Part shown: positions 1 to 6,444 of the stretch, one piece after another | Position numbering within the stretch: position 1 is the stretch's first letter | Layout: each line of letters opens with the position of its first letter | NCBI GenBank assembly: GCA_937930695.1 | Contig: CALHCB010000012.1 | Span: 1 to 38,945, forward strand | From: an uncultured Acidimicrobiales bacterium | GTDB taxonomy: Bacteria; Actinomycetota; Acidimicrobiia; Acidimicrobiales; SZUA-35 | Reading direction: 5' to 3' | DNA length: 38,945 bases | Notes under the pieces: model-generated | The model's database searches: none | Seen by the model: only the letters and a program-made list of their open reading frames with translations | What the model was told of the DNA's origin: nothing | Program-made: the position numbers and the translations under genes

Positions 1-1314
1 TGTCCGCTCGCCGATCCCGCCCATACTGGCGATCGACACGTGAGCAAGTTCCGTCGGATCGCCACGCAGCTTCGAGAACACGATGCGCACAGATGCATCG
101 GCCCAGGTCGCACAAATTTGCGACGACACCAGCCCGCGTTCGAAGTCGATCTGCCGAGTGTTCTCGGATGCATCAACGACTCGGTACAACGGCGACGAGA
201 ACCCGAAGTACGCAGCAACTTCAGCCACGGATCGATTGGCAAAGAAGCGATCGTAGGCCATCGGCGTCTCGACGAGTGCAACATCTGTCGCCCCCCACTC
301 CCGCAGCTTGCGGGCGAGAACCTCCATCCCTTCGGGGTGCACGATCGTCGACAGATCATCGCGGTGATACCCGAGCATGAACGAAGCGCGGACGGCAACC
401 GGTCCTGGGTTGGCCTGCACCAACTCCTTGAGCCCTGCAGCTTCGATGGCCCGTTCGAGCGATTCGGCTCGCTTCCCAACTTCCCCACGTTCCACGTGCA
501 CCAACGAACCTCGACCAAAGGCCGTCTCGACGACCGAACGAAGCCGGGCGGGAAGGAACCAAGGACTTACGTCGCGAACCCGTTCGATGAGTTCGTCATA
601 CGTGATGCCTGACCGAAGCTGGTCGTTGTGATCAAAGGCATCCGCGAGGACCGAGAAGACCGCCGAATGGCGACGCTCGTCATCGAGGATTCTGGTGAAT
701 GCTTCGACCTGATCGGGATCCGTGAGCACATCGAGCATCCGCTCGTAGGACAGGACGGCAGTCTCCTCCAGCGCAACGTTCAGTAGGCAAAAGCGACGAA
801 ATCCTTGATAGCTCAGCTCGTTCTCGAGTCCATCTGGAATCCGCCCCGCGAGTCGACCGAGCCGGATGGCTGACGTCGCAACGAGCCGTCTGAGCCCCCA
901 GGCTTCCGCGTCATGGTGGTGGCTCACTGCCGAGACCCATCCCGATACGCCCCCGACGACTTGCCGAGAGAGCACGAACGCGGTCGGCCACACCTTTTGC
1001 CGAGGAGAAATGTCGCCGAAGCTCTGGAGCAACAGTCCGCGCATGTACTGGGCGTGCAGCGCCTCGTCGCGGTGCGTCCACTTCACGATTCGACTCACGA
1101 GTTCGACAGTGGCCTCGTCAACTGGCAACGAGGCGATACGGCTAGCGACGAGATCCTCAGAGTACGCAACGGCCGCAATCTGTTCGCGTTCAAGAGCCAG
1201 CAAGAGCAACCGAGAAAACCGCTTGTGATCAGGCAGCGCGGCAATCGCCGCTAGTTCCCGCTCGGTATCAGCAAGCAGCGTGTCGACAAGACTCCTGTCT
1301 ACCGATGGATCCAC
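1..1314 (-). CDS. Ferritin-like diiron domain fused to DUF362 domain (3' end outside window)
   Basis: About 438 codons are visible; the C-terminus lies beyond base 1. Residues ~35-220 look like a ferritin-like four-helix bundle: a Glu-rich first helix (Glu44/Glu53 region), EALH at 84-87 (ExxH), LEETA at ~182-186 and ERRH at 213-216 (second ExxH), the usual pattern of a carboxylate-bridged diiron site. From ~residue 285 the sequence changes to a DUF362-like fold (RASFMLGYH, then a Gly-Ala-Thr-Asp-Val-Ala strand and VETPMAYDRFF), a family often linked to Fe-S or metal proteins. The start is GTG at 1314, because an in-frame TAG lies three codons upstream (TAG TTT GGG GCA GTG). No membrane segment or signal peptide is seen. 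The substrate is unknown; oxygen-dependent oxidation or iron handling are both possible. The domain pairing is what I see; the function is inference. Confidence 0.8.
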   Translation of the reverse strand, partial: MDPSVDRSLVDTLLADTERELAAIAALPDHKRFSRLLLLALEREQIAAVAYSEDLVASRIASLPVDEATVELVSRIVKWTHRDEALHAQYMRGLLLQSFGDISPRQKVWPTAFVLSRQVVGGVSGWVSAVSHHHDAEAWGLRRLVATSAIRLGRLAGRIPDGLENELSYQGFRRFCLLNVALEETAVLSYERMLDVLTDPDQVEAFTRILDDERRHSAVFSVLADAFDHNDQLRSGITYDELIERVRDVSPWFLPARLRSVVETAFGRGSLVHVERGEVGKRAESLERAIEAAGLKELVQANPGPVAVRASFMLGYHRDDLSTIVHPEGMEVLARKLREWGATDVALVETPMAYDRFFANRSVAEVAAYFGFSSPLYRVVDASENTRQIDFERGLVSSQICATWADASVRIVFSKLRGDPTELAHVSIASMGGIGERT

Positions 1315-1347
1315 TGCCCCAAACTAGATCCGATCTGTGGGTGACGC

Positions 1348-1409
1348 GGTGGACAACGGGTGGACAACATAAGCCTGCTTGCGGACAACTGAGAAATTCT
1401 GCGGATAAC
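1348..1409 (+). repeat. Four phased direct repeats, consensus KGYGGAYAAC (DnaA-box-like)
   Basis: Copies are GGTGGACAAC (1348-1357), GGTGGACAAC (1359-1368), TGCGGACAAC (1380-1389) and TGCGGATAAC (1400-1409). Start-to-start spacings of 11, 21 and 20 bp place all copies on one helical face and in one orientation. Each 9-mer matches the DnaA-box complement TGTGGAYAA at 8 of 9 positions. A weaker copy (TGTGGGTGA) lies at 1335-1343. The array sits upstream of an A7 tract (1421-1427) and the promoter at 1432, and also 34 bp upstream of the minus-strand GTG at 1314. It is either an activator array or a DnaA-binding cluster. Confidence 0.6.
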
Positions 1410-1431
1410 CATGGGGATTCAAAAAAACCTC

Positions 1432-1460
1432 TTGACCTGGGAAAATGCTTCCCACATGAT
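1432..1460 (+). promoter_or_regulatory. Sigma70-like promoter upstream of structured RNA region
   Basis: A -35 hexamer TTGACC (1432-1437), a 17-bp spacer and a -10 CATGAT (1455-1460) face right. An A7 tract at 1421-1427 directly upstream could act as an UP element. A start near 1467 would begin transcription at the first hairpin of the structured region. No open reading frame with a credible protein follows. Confidence 0.45.
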
Positions 1461-1466
1461 GCCTCT

Positions 1467-1975
1467 CAGCCAAGCGAAACGGCTGCTGGGAGAACCCGAC
1501 AGGAACCGCACCGAAAGGTCCGGAACCCGAGGAAACAACTGGCAGACACGCCGCTCGGTTAGGTGTGAGATTCACTGACTCTCATGGTTCACCCTCACCG
1601 GTGAATGGTGAAAGTCCCGAGAACCTCACCGGTTTCGACCGGTGCTGATCTCGGTAGGCGCCCAATGGGGCGGTTGGCAGACCGGAGAACGGCAACGGGG
1701 AAACCCAGAGCCCACCACCGAACATCACCAATCGACTCGGGAGCCACTCTGAAGGCGTAGATTTCGCTCGGCAACGAGCTGAGATCGATCCGGAAGAAAA
1801 CGCACACTGCCCGCCAACCGAGCGGACCTTGGTCCAAACGGGAAAACGGGCAGTGATCAACAGTCGGGCAGAAGGTACTGCCGGTTCGTTCGACTGTGGT
1901 GGATACTCAGACCGAACTCGACACCCCCGTCAGGAACAGCGCAAGCTGAACCAGGCGGGGGTGTCATCCATTTTT
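1467..1975 (+). ncRNA. Candidate large structured non-coding RNA (~510 nt)
   Basis: No credible protein is encoded here, but hairpins run almost end to end. Examples: CAGCC 1467-1471 with GGCTG 1481-1485; CCG-C-ACC around a GAAA loop (1506-1523) with flanking AA/AA internal loop; TGAGA/TCTCA (1566-1570/1580-1584); CCGAGA/TCTCGG (1617-1622/1649-1654) enclosing a 7-bp stem with a TTCG loop (1627-1644); GGG-GAAA-CCC (1697-1706); GATTTC/GAGATC plus GCTCG-GCAA-CGAGC (1760-1786); a 9-bp stem CACTGCCCG/CGGGCAGTG (1805-1813/1847-1855); ACAGTCG/CGACTGT (1860-1866/1891-1897) around GGCAG/CTGCC; and the terminal stem at 1920-1965. It has its own promoter and terminator. I do not see the RNase P core GAGGAAAGUCC or the tmRNA ends. 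The family is unrecognised. Pairings were found by eye and have not been tested by folding or covariation. Confidence 0.5.
1920..1975 (+). terminator. Rho-independent terminator of the structured RNA
   Basis: A perfect 10-bp stem GACACCCCCG (1920-1929) / CGGGGGTGTC (1956-1965) encloses a second hairpin CAGC-GCAA-GCTG (1937-1948). Five T residues follow at 1971-1975. The T run is on the right-hand side, so termination fits plus-strand transcription; the stem may also serve the minus-strand gene ending at 1991, though no T run lies on that side. The inner hairpin carries GG-AA/AA-CC flanks like the hairpin at 1502-1527. Confidence 0.65.
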
Positions 1976-1990
1976 CGCCAAGGATGGCGA

Positions 1991-2818
1991 CTACACCGCG
2001 GTTATGGACGACAGCAGCTCAGCCGAGGCCGCATTTGCCGGCAGCAGCGATTCAAGGCGCAGTTCCTCCAATGTGATGTCCGACGGCGAGCCGATCGTGA
2101 GAATCGTGGTGAAGAGCGACAACCGTTCTCCATCGATATCCAATTCGACCGGGATGAGCAGGTCGCGAGCTGACGCAACCTGAGCGCGCGGCAACAAGCT
2201 CACCCCCTCGATCTCTGCCACTCGATCGAGCAGCTGGACAATGACGGGGTCACCCGGACGCTCATCAAGATCTCGGTACAGCCGAGCCAGCAACGCAGAA
2301 GCAACGTCGGTCCAGTTCATGATGCAAGACCGAAGACCCGATGGTTCGAAGACCACGCTGACGGCGTTCAGGGCAACTGAGAGATCAGCGCCGACGGGCA
2401 GACAACGGGCCATGAGTGCGCCGGTTGCAGCGTTGGCCTCAACGACGTTCCATCCTCGATCAACGACGTAGGCAGGAAACGGTTGGTGGGCCTCAACGAG
2501 CGTTCTGAGCATGTCTCGGATGTGGGCAAAATCGGGATCATCGCCATCAGACCACGCTCGCTCGCTATAGAGCGGGGCAAACCCGGCGGCCATCAGCAGT
2601 TCATTGCGATCACGCAGCGGAACATCGAGCGCCGCACCGAGATGCACCACCATCTCTCGACTCGGTTGGGACCGTCCGGTCTCGAGATAGGACACGTGAC
2701 GTTGGGACACCTCAGCTCGACTCGCAAGTTCGAGTTGGCTCAGGTGCCGTCGTTGGCGCCATGATCGCAACTCCGAACCAAACTTCAGGGCCTGAGCGAG
2801 AGGTGCGGTTCCGTTCAC
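1991..2818 (-). CDS. XRE-family transcriptional regulator with MmyB-like ligand domain
   Basis: A 275-residue soluble regulator. Residues ~14-70 form a helix-turn-helix of XRE type (RSWRQRRHLSQLELASRAEVSQ, then HVSYLETGRSQPSREMV). The remainder resembles the MmyB-like ligand-binding domain found after such HTHs in actinobacteria, with the characteristic AYVVDRGWNVVEAN stretch at ~115-130; in this family the domain is thought to bind a small hydrophobic or fatty-acyl ligand. The start is GTG at 2818; no clear ribosome-binding site precedes it. The gene is divergent from a flavin oxidoreductase, with a 17-bp inverted repeat midway between the two starts, so it probably controls that gene and itself. 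Family assignment is firm; the target is inference. Confidence 0.9.
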   Translation of the reverse strand: MNGTAPLAQALKFGSELRSWRQRRHLSQLELASRAEVSQRHVSYLETGRSQPSREMVVHLGAALDVPLRDRNELLMAAGFAPLYSERAWSDGDDPDFAHIRDMLRTLVEAHQPFPAYVVDRGWNVVEANAATGALMARCLPVGADLSVALNAVSVVFEPSGLRSCIMNWTDVASALLARLYRDLDERPGDPVIVQLLDRVAEIEGVSLLPRAQVASARDLLIPVELDIDGERLSLFTTILTIGSPSDITLEELRLESLLPANAASAELLSSITAV

Positions 2819-2852
2819 AGTCCGAACCTACGGCACCGCCGGTCTAAGGGCC

Positions 2853-2869
2853 ATGACCTCTGAGGTCAT
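2853..2869. promoter_or_regulatory. 17-bp inverted-repeat operator candidate
   Basis: ATGACCTC-T-GAGGTCAT is a perfect inverted repeat with a single central base. It lies between the divergent starts of the XRE regulator (2818) and the flavin oxidoreductase (2900), about 30-35 bp from each. A near copy (15 of 17 bases) lies at 24841-24857 in another divergent promoter. A dimeric regulator, plausibly the adjacent XRE protein, is the simplest binder. Confidence 0.5.
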
Positions 2870-2899
2870 CGAGACAATCGAGAGCCTAAGGTTGAGCGC

Positions 2900-4111
2900 G
2901 TGAGCGAACTCTACGATCTGGCCGTTGTCGGCTTGGGACTGATCGGCGCCGGAGCACTGCGACATGCCGCCGTTGAAGGCGTGCACGTGATCGGTATTGG
3001 CCCGAATGAACCCGACGACTGGGAATCTCACACGGGGCCGTTCGCGAGTCACTACGACTCAGGCAGGATCACGCGAAGACTCGACGCCAAACGAGAGTGG
3101 GCCATCCTCGCGTCCCGATCCATTGACCAATACCCGACGATCGAAGCTGCGACCGGAGTCCGGTTTCATGAGCCTGCCGGTTTGATGTTCGTACGAAACG
3201 ACACAGACGGGATTGCCAACCAACGAGCTGTTGCGGCTGAGCTCGATATTCCGATCACTGTTGCACCGTCTCAAGATCGCCGAGCGACACTTCCCCACCT
3301 TCACTTCCCCGACGGGTGGACCACGTTGTTCGAGCCCGCCCCCGCTGGGTTCATCGATCCGCGACGGATGGTACGAGCCCAGCAACAGGCGGCTCGCCTT
3401 GCGGGCGCAGAGATCATCAACCAACCCGTCGCCGCGCTTCGGCGTGTCGGTGACGAATTCGAGGTCATCGTCGACGGCGAACCACCGATCCGAGCGGAGC
3501 GGGTTGTTGTCGCGACCGGTGCGTACGGCAACCAGCTGATTCCGGACCCACTCGCCATGGCCGTTCGACCCGAAGCCGTGGTGCTCGGCGAAGTCTCCGA
3601 ACAAGCAGCGAGCGAACTCGATTTCCCCTCGTTCATCTACCTGCTCGACAACCCGGATCTCGACGATGTCTACGTTGTGCCACCCACTCGCTATCCAGAC
3701 GGGCGCTTCTACATAAAGCTCGGTGGCTCTCGGGCCCGGGCGTCGACCTTCTCCGACCTGGGAGACATGGCGAGCTGGATGCAAGGCCGGGCCGCCGATG
3801 ATCAGCTGGAGATCATGTCCAACGTACTGACCCAGGTTCTGCCCGACGTCGCGTTCTTATCGTGGCAGGTGAAGCCCTGCCTCATCACCGACACAGCAAG
3901 CGATCTCCCGTTCATCGATCATGTCGAACCCGGCCTTGTTGTCGCGTTCGGAGGCAACGGCCATGCGGCCAAGAGTGCTGATGCCATCGGCGCCATCGCC
4001 ACCACGCTCTCCATCAACGGCACGTGGACCGACAGCGAGCTCGATGCAACACTCTTCAACGCCCAGTTCGGCACGTACCAACCGCCGACCGGGAGTCGTC
4101 ACGGCAACTAG
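2900..4111 (+). CDS. FAD-dependent oxidoreductase, sarcosine oxidase / N-methyl amino acid oxidase-like
   Basis: A 403-residue DAO-superfamily flavoenzyme, close to the usual ~390 residues of monomeric sarcosine oxidase. The N-terminus has the Rossmann FAD motif (VVGLGLIGAGALRHA, ~9-23), followed by SGRITRR, which resembles the substrate-side loop of MSOX/MTOX enzymes. Near the C-terminus, VKPCLITDTASDLPFID places Cys327 where monomeric sarcosine oxidase carries its covalently bound flavin, followed by a GGNGHAAKSA segment contacting the flavin. Expected chemistry is oxidation of a secondary or N-methyl amine to imine with H2O2 production; the actual substrate is unknown. The start is GTG at 2900 with AAGG about 10 bases upstream. 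It is divergent from the XRE regulator, so the pair may be a substrate-responsive unit. Confidence 0.85.
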   Translation: MSELYDLAVVGLGLIGAGALRHAAVEGVHVIGIGPNEPDDWESHTGPFASHYDSGRITRRLDAKREWAILASRSIDQYPTIEAATGVRFHEPAGLMFVRNDTDGIANQRAVAAELDIPITVAPSQDRRATLPHLHFPDGWTTLFEPAPAGFIDPRRMVRAQQQAARLAGAEIINQPVAALRRVGDEFEVIVDGEPPIRAERVVVATGAYGNQLIPDPLAMAVRPEAVVLGEVSEQAASELDFPSFIYLLDNPDLDDVYVVPPTRYPDGRFYIKLGGSRARASTFSDLGDMASWMQGRAADDQLEIMSNVLTQVLPDVAFLSWQVKPCLITDTASDLPFIDHVEPGLVVAFGGNGHAAKSADAIGAIATTLSINGTWTDSELDATLFNAQFGTYQPPTGSRHGN

Positions 4112-4154
4112 CGGCCTGACACACACGTCGAACACCATCCGGAAGGAACCGCAC

Positions 4155-4637
4155 ATGTCGTCATCACCAACGCCAAGGTCGTTCACCGTCAACTCGATTG
4201 GTGCCGTGCAGTCGCCTCGTACTGAACCGATCGACGACGATTGGGGCAACATCGAATCCACGATCGAACTCGATCAGTCGCAGTTTGAAACCGATGTCCT
4301 CGCTGGCCTCAGCGACTTCTCGCACATCGATGTTGTCTACCTGTTCGACCAGGTCGACGAGGCGAGCATCAATCTGGGTTCGCGGCATCCGAGAAATCGT
4401 GCCGACTGGCCTCGCGTCGGGATCTTCGCGCAGCGGGCCAAGGCCCGTCCGAATCGGATTGGCGTGACGACCTGTGAGCTGGTCGACGTCGCAGGTCTCA
4501 CGCTGACGGTACGAGGGCTCGACGCGATTGATGGCACGCCCGTGCTCGACATCAAACCGCACGTCGTGGAGTTCCAAGCCCGCACGCCGGTGCGACAGCC
4601 CGCCTGGATCGGTGAGCTGATGGCCAACTATTGGTGA
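4155..4637 (+). CDS. TrmO/TsaA-like tRNA methyltransferase (UPF0066)
   Basis: A 160-residue protein of the TsaA/TrmO beta-barrel family, which in E. coli uses SAM to N6-methylate t6A37 of tRNA-Thr. Recognisable family segments are VNSIGAVQSPR near the N-terminus, GLSDFSHIDVVYLFDQ (~50-65), RPNRIGVTTCELVDVAG (~95-112) and LDAIDGTPVLDIKPHV (~118-134). The segment SRHPRNRADWPRVGIFAQRA is a slightly diverged form of the usual RPxG...GVFATRSP loop. The start is ATG at 4155 behind GGAAGGA (4141-4147). It follows the flavin oxidase by 43 bp on the same strand and may share its transcript. Such family members also occur as stand-alone proteins of unclear substrate, so tRNA methylation is likely but not certain. 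Confidence 0.85.
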   Translation: MSSSPTPRSFTVNSIGAVQSPRTEPIDDDWGNIESTIELDQSQFETDVLAGLSDFSHIDVVYLFDQVDEASINLGSRHPRNRADWPRVGIFAQRAKARPNRIGVTTCELVDVAGLTLTVRGLDAIDGTPVLDIKPHVVEFQARTPVRQPAWIGELMANYW

Positions 4638-4661
4638 CGAACGAACCGTTGGGATGAGTCC

Positions 4662-4704
4662 TCGCCCTCGCTACGACTCCGACTGGCTCAGGAGCCGAGG
4701 GCGA
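4662..4704. terminator. Inverted repeat between convergent trmO-like gene and ald
   Basis: TCGCCCTCG (4662-4670) pairs with CGAGGGCGA (4696-4704) around a 25-base loop. The right arm lies inside the last codons of ald, whose TGA is at 4690-4688. It may act as a bidirectional terminator between the convergent genes, but there is no T run. Confidence 0.35.
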
Positions 4705-5806
4705 CGTGGGGCTCGACATAGTCGAGGTCAAGTGCGGTGGCCACAGCCCGTTCAGTGATCTTTCCGCCAATGACGTTCAGCCCGTTGAGTAGATGGGGAT
4801 CATCCGTCAGCGCAGCCGTCGACCCCTTGTCCGCAAGCGCAAGAACGAACGGCAGCGTCGAGTTGTTCAAGGCGTAGGTCGACGTCTTGGGAACCGCTCC
4901 CGGCATGTTGGCGACGCAGTAGTGCACGACATCGTCAACGGTGTAGGTCGGCTCAGCGTGGGTTGTCGCTCGTGAGGTCTCCATGCAGCCGCCCTGATCG
5001 ATCGCTACGTCGACAAGCACTGATCCCGCTCGCATCTTCTTGACGTTCGACGCAGTGACCAGCCGAGGGGCTCGCGCTCCCTTGACGAGAACCGCTCCGA
5101 TGACGACGTCGGCATCCTCGACGAGTTCTTCGAGCGCCCCAGCGGTGGAATAGATCGGCTTGATGGCCGTCCCGAATCGAGCCGACAGTTCGTCGAGCAC
5201 ATCGAGGTCCCGGTCGAGGATCGAGACGTCTGCGCCAAGGCCGATGGCCATCTCAGCGGCATGGGAACCAACGACGCCACCTCCGATGACCACCACCTTG
5301 GCGGGCGCAACTCCGGGGACACCACCCATGAGAAGTCCGGCTCCACCTTGTGGCGCCTCGAGTGCATGAGCGGCGGCCTGGATCGACATCCGGCCAGCAA
5401 CCTTCGACATGGGCGCAAGAAGCGGCAGTCCACCATGACGATCGGTGACCGTCTCATAGGCAATGCATGTCGCTCCGCTGGCGATGAGATCGTGAGTCTG
5501 GTCAGCATCGGGTGCCAGATGAAGATAGGTGAAGAGCACCTGACCAGGTCGCAATCTGGCTCGCTCGACAGCCTGGGGCTCCTTCACTTTCACGATCATG
5601 TCGGACTCAGCGAAGACCTGGGCTGCGTCTGCTCCGATGACGGCGCCCGAGGCGACGTAGTCGGCATCAGAAGCCCCGATTCCGATCCCAGCATTCGTTT
5701 CAACGAAAACATCGTGGCCGTGGGCGATGAGTTCGCGCACACTCGTGGGTGTCAGCCCGACTCGCTGCTCGAGGGTCTTGATTTCCTTGGGCACTCCAAC
5801 TCGCAC
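4688..5806 (-). CDS. ald: Alanine dehydrogenase
   Basis: A 372-residue protein matching the usual ~371 residues of NAD-dependent L-alanine dehydrogenase, which interconverts alanine with pyruvate plus ammonium. Visible motifs: [18 protein letters not shown] at the N-terminus; KVKEPQ (substrate Lys) and YLHLA (catalytic His); the Rossmann segment [17 protein letters not shown] with an acidic residue at the end of the next strand (LDRD); and [16 protein letters not shown] near the C-terminus. The start is GTG at 5806, where the family begins, with a good GCGAGGAG site just upstream; the frame stays open to 5947, but that extension has no family match. The gene is divergent from an Lrp/AsnC regulator, the common arrangement for ald in actinobacteria, so alanine-responsive activation by that regulator is likely. 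Confidence 0.95.
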   Translation of the reverse strand: MRVGVPKEIKTLEQRVGLTPTSVRELIAHGHDVFVETNAGIGIGASDADYVASGAVIGADAAQVFAESDMIVKVKEPQAVERARLRPGQVLFTYLHLAPDADQTHDLIASGATCIAYETVTDRHGGLPLLAPMSKVAGRMSIQAAAHALEAPQGGAGLLMGGVPGVAPAKVVVIGGGVVGSHAAEMAIGLGADVSILDRDLDVLDELSARFGTAIKPIYSTAGALEELVEDADVVIGAVLVKGARAPRLVTASNVKKMRAGSVLVDVAIDQGGCMETSRATTHAEPTYTVDDVVHYCVANMPGAVPKTSTYALNNSTLPFVLALADKGSTAALTDDPHLLNGLNVIGGKITERAVATALDLDYVEPHVALGS

Positions 5807-5926
5807 AACGGCTCCTCGCTGATGGTCACGCCCGCGGCGTACTGCACTCAACGATGACACAATGACCACCGCATCTGATTGCGTCTTGTGCCATTCAGGT
5901 GGTCGGTGATGCACTTTTACATTGCG

Positions 5927-5946
5927 ATTGGCCCAATATGTGCACA
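5927..5946. promoter_or_regulatory. Palindromes in the ald-lrp divergent promoter
   Basis: Two dyads lie close together in the 152-bp divergent region: ATTGG-C-CCAAT (5927-5937) and TGTGCACA (5939-5946). They lie just upstream of the lrp-like start at 5959 and are plausible sites for the Lrp/AsnC protein controlling itself and ald. No footprint evidence is available from sequence alone. Confidence 0.35.
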
Positions 5947-5958
5947 ATACTTGCGCCT

Positions 5959-6426
5959 ATGGAACTTGATGCCACCGATCACGCCATCCTGGAACTCCTG
6001 CAGCAAGACGGTCGAATGACCAACATCGAATTGGCAGACACCGTGGGACTCTCGCCTTCGGCGTGTCTGCGGCGAGTCCGAAATCTCGAAGAGGACGGCG
6101 TGATCGACGGGTATGTCGCGATCATCGACCCGACCGTCATAGGACGAGCAACCACTGTCTATGTGGAGATAAGTGTCAACAGCCAGGAGGAGAGCATCCT
6201 CGATGAGTTCGAAGCTGCCGTGGTCGGTCATCCCGCCGTGCGGACCTGCCACTTGATGGCGGGCGACTTCGACTACCTCGTTCGGGTCGAGGTCGCGGAC
6301 GTTCCCGATTACGAACAGCTGCACCGAACGCACTTGGCCCTGCTGCCCAACGTCAACCGAATCCGGTCCAGTTTCTCGCTGCGCTCGGTCTGTGACCGCA
6401 CGGCCTATGAGCTTGCGGGGGCCTGA
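5959..6426 (+). CDS. Lrp/AsnC-family transcriptional regulator (AldR-like)
   Basis: A 155-residue regulator of normal Lrp length. Residues ~4-60 form the winged HTH (MELDATDHAILELLQQDGR, then LADTVGLSPSACLRRVRNLEEDGVIDGY). The C-terminal half is the RAM/effector domain (VYVEISVNS, AVRTCHLMAGDFDYLVRVEVAD). The HTH and the HLMAGDFDYL signature are typical of regulators placed beside alanine dehydrogenase (AldR in mycobacteria). I chose ATG at 5959 because the Lrp fold starts there; an upstream in-frame start near 5899 would add an unrelated 20-residue tail that overlaps the operator region. It is likely to sense alanine or related amino acids and control ald. Its stop codon lies inside a perfect palindrome shared with the convergent gene. 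Confidence 0.92.
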   Translation: MELDATDHAILELLQQDGRMTNIELADTVGLSPSACLRRVRNLEEDGVIDGYVAIIDPTVIGRATTVYVEISVNSQEESILDEFEAAVVGHPAVRTCHLMAGDFDYLVRVEVADVPDYEQLHRTHLALLPNVNRIRSSFSLRSVCDRTAYELAGA

Positions 6427-6444
6427 CCCACGCGTGGGTCAGGC
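6421..6444. terminator. Perfect 24-bp palindrome carrying both convergent stop codons
   Basis: The left arm GCCTGACCCACG is followed directly by its exact reverse complement, with no spacer. The lrp-like TGA (6424-6426) sits in the left arm and the TGA of the minus-strand M20 gene (6441-6439) in the right arm, at mirror positions. It most likely acts as a bidirectional transcription terminator or mRNA 3'-end stabiliser, although no T run follows on either strand. Confidence 0.55.

Noticed and set aside
1348..1409. Calling the repeat array oriC
   Set aside because: The boxes match only 8 of 9 bases, are few, and no dnaA, dnaN, recF, rpmH or parAB is nearby. It is kept as a DnaA-box-like array, not annotated as an origin.
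1607..1616. GGTGAAAGTC resembling part of group II intron domain V
   Set aside because: The flanking bases do not form the domain V helix, and no reverse transcriptase or intron ends are present.
1582..1860. Minus-strand 92-codon open frame and a plus-strand frame from 1829 in the non-coding stretch
   Set aside because: Their composition is unlike neighbouring proteins, no family motif or ribosome-binding site is visible, and they overlap dense hairpins.
1467..1975. Identity of the structured region as RNase P RNA or tmRNA
   Set aside because: The RNase P core GAGGAAAGUCC and its 3' partner are not found (closest is GAGGAAACAAC at 1529), and there is no tmRNA tRNA-like 3' end or tag reading frame. 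A search is still needed to exclude a very diverged form.
5807..5947. N-terminal extension of alanine dehydrogenase
   Set aside because: The protein family begins at the GTG at 5806, which has a good ribosome-binding site; the extension would cover the divergent operator region and has no homologous character.
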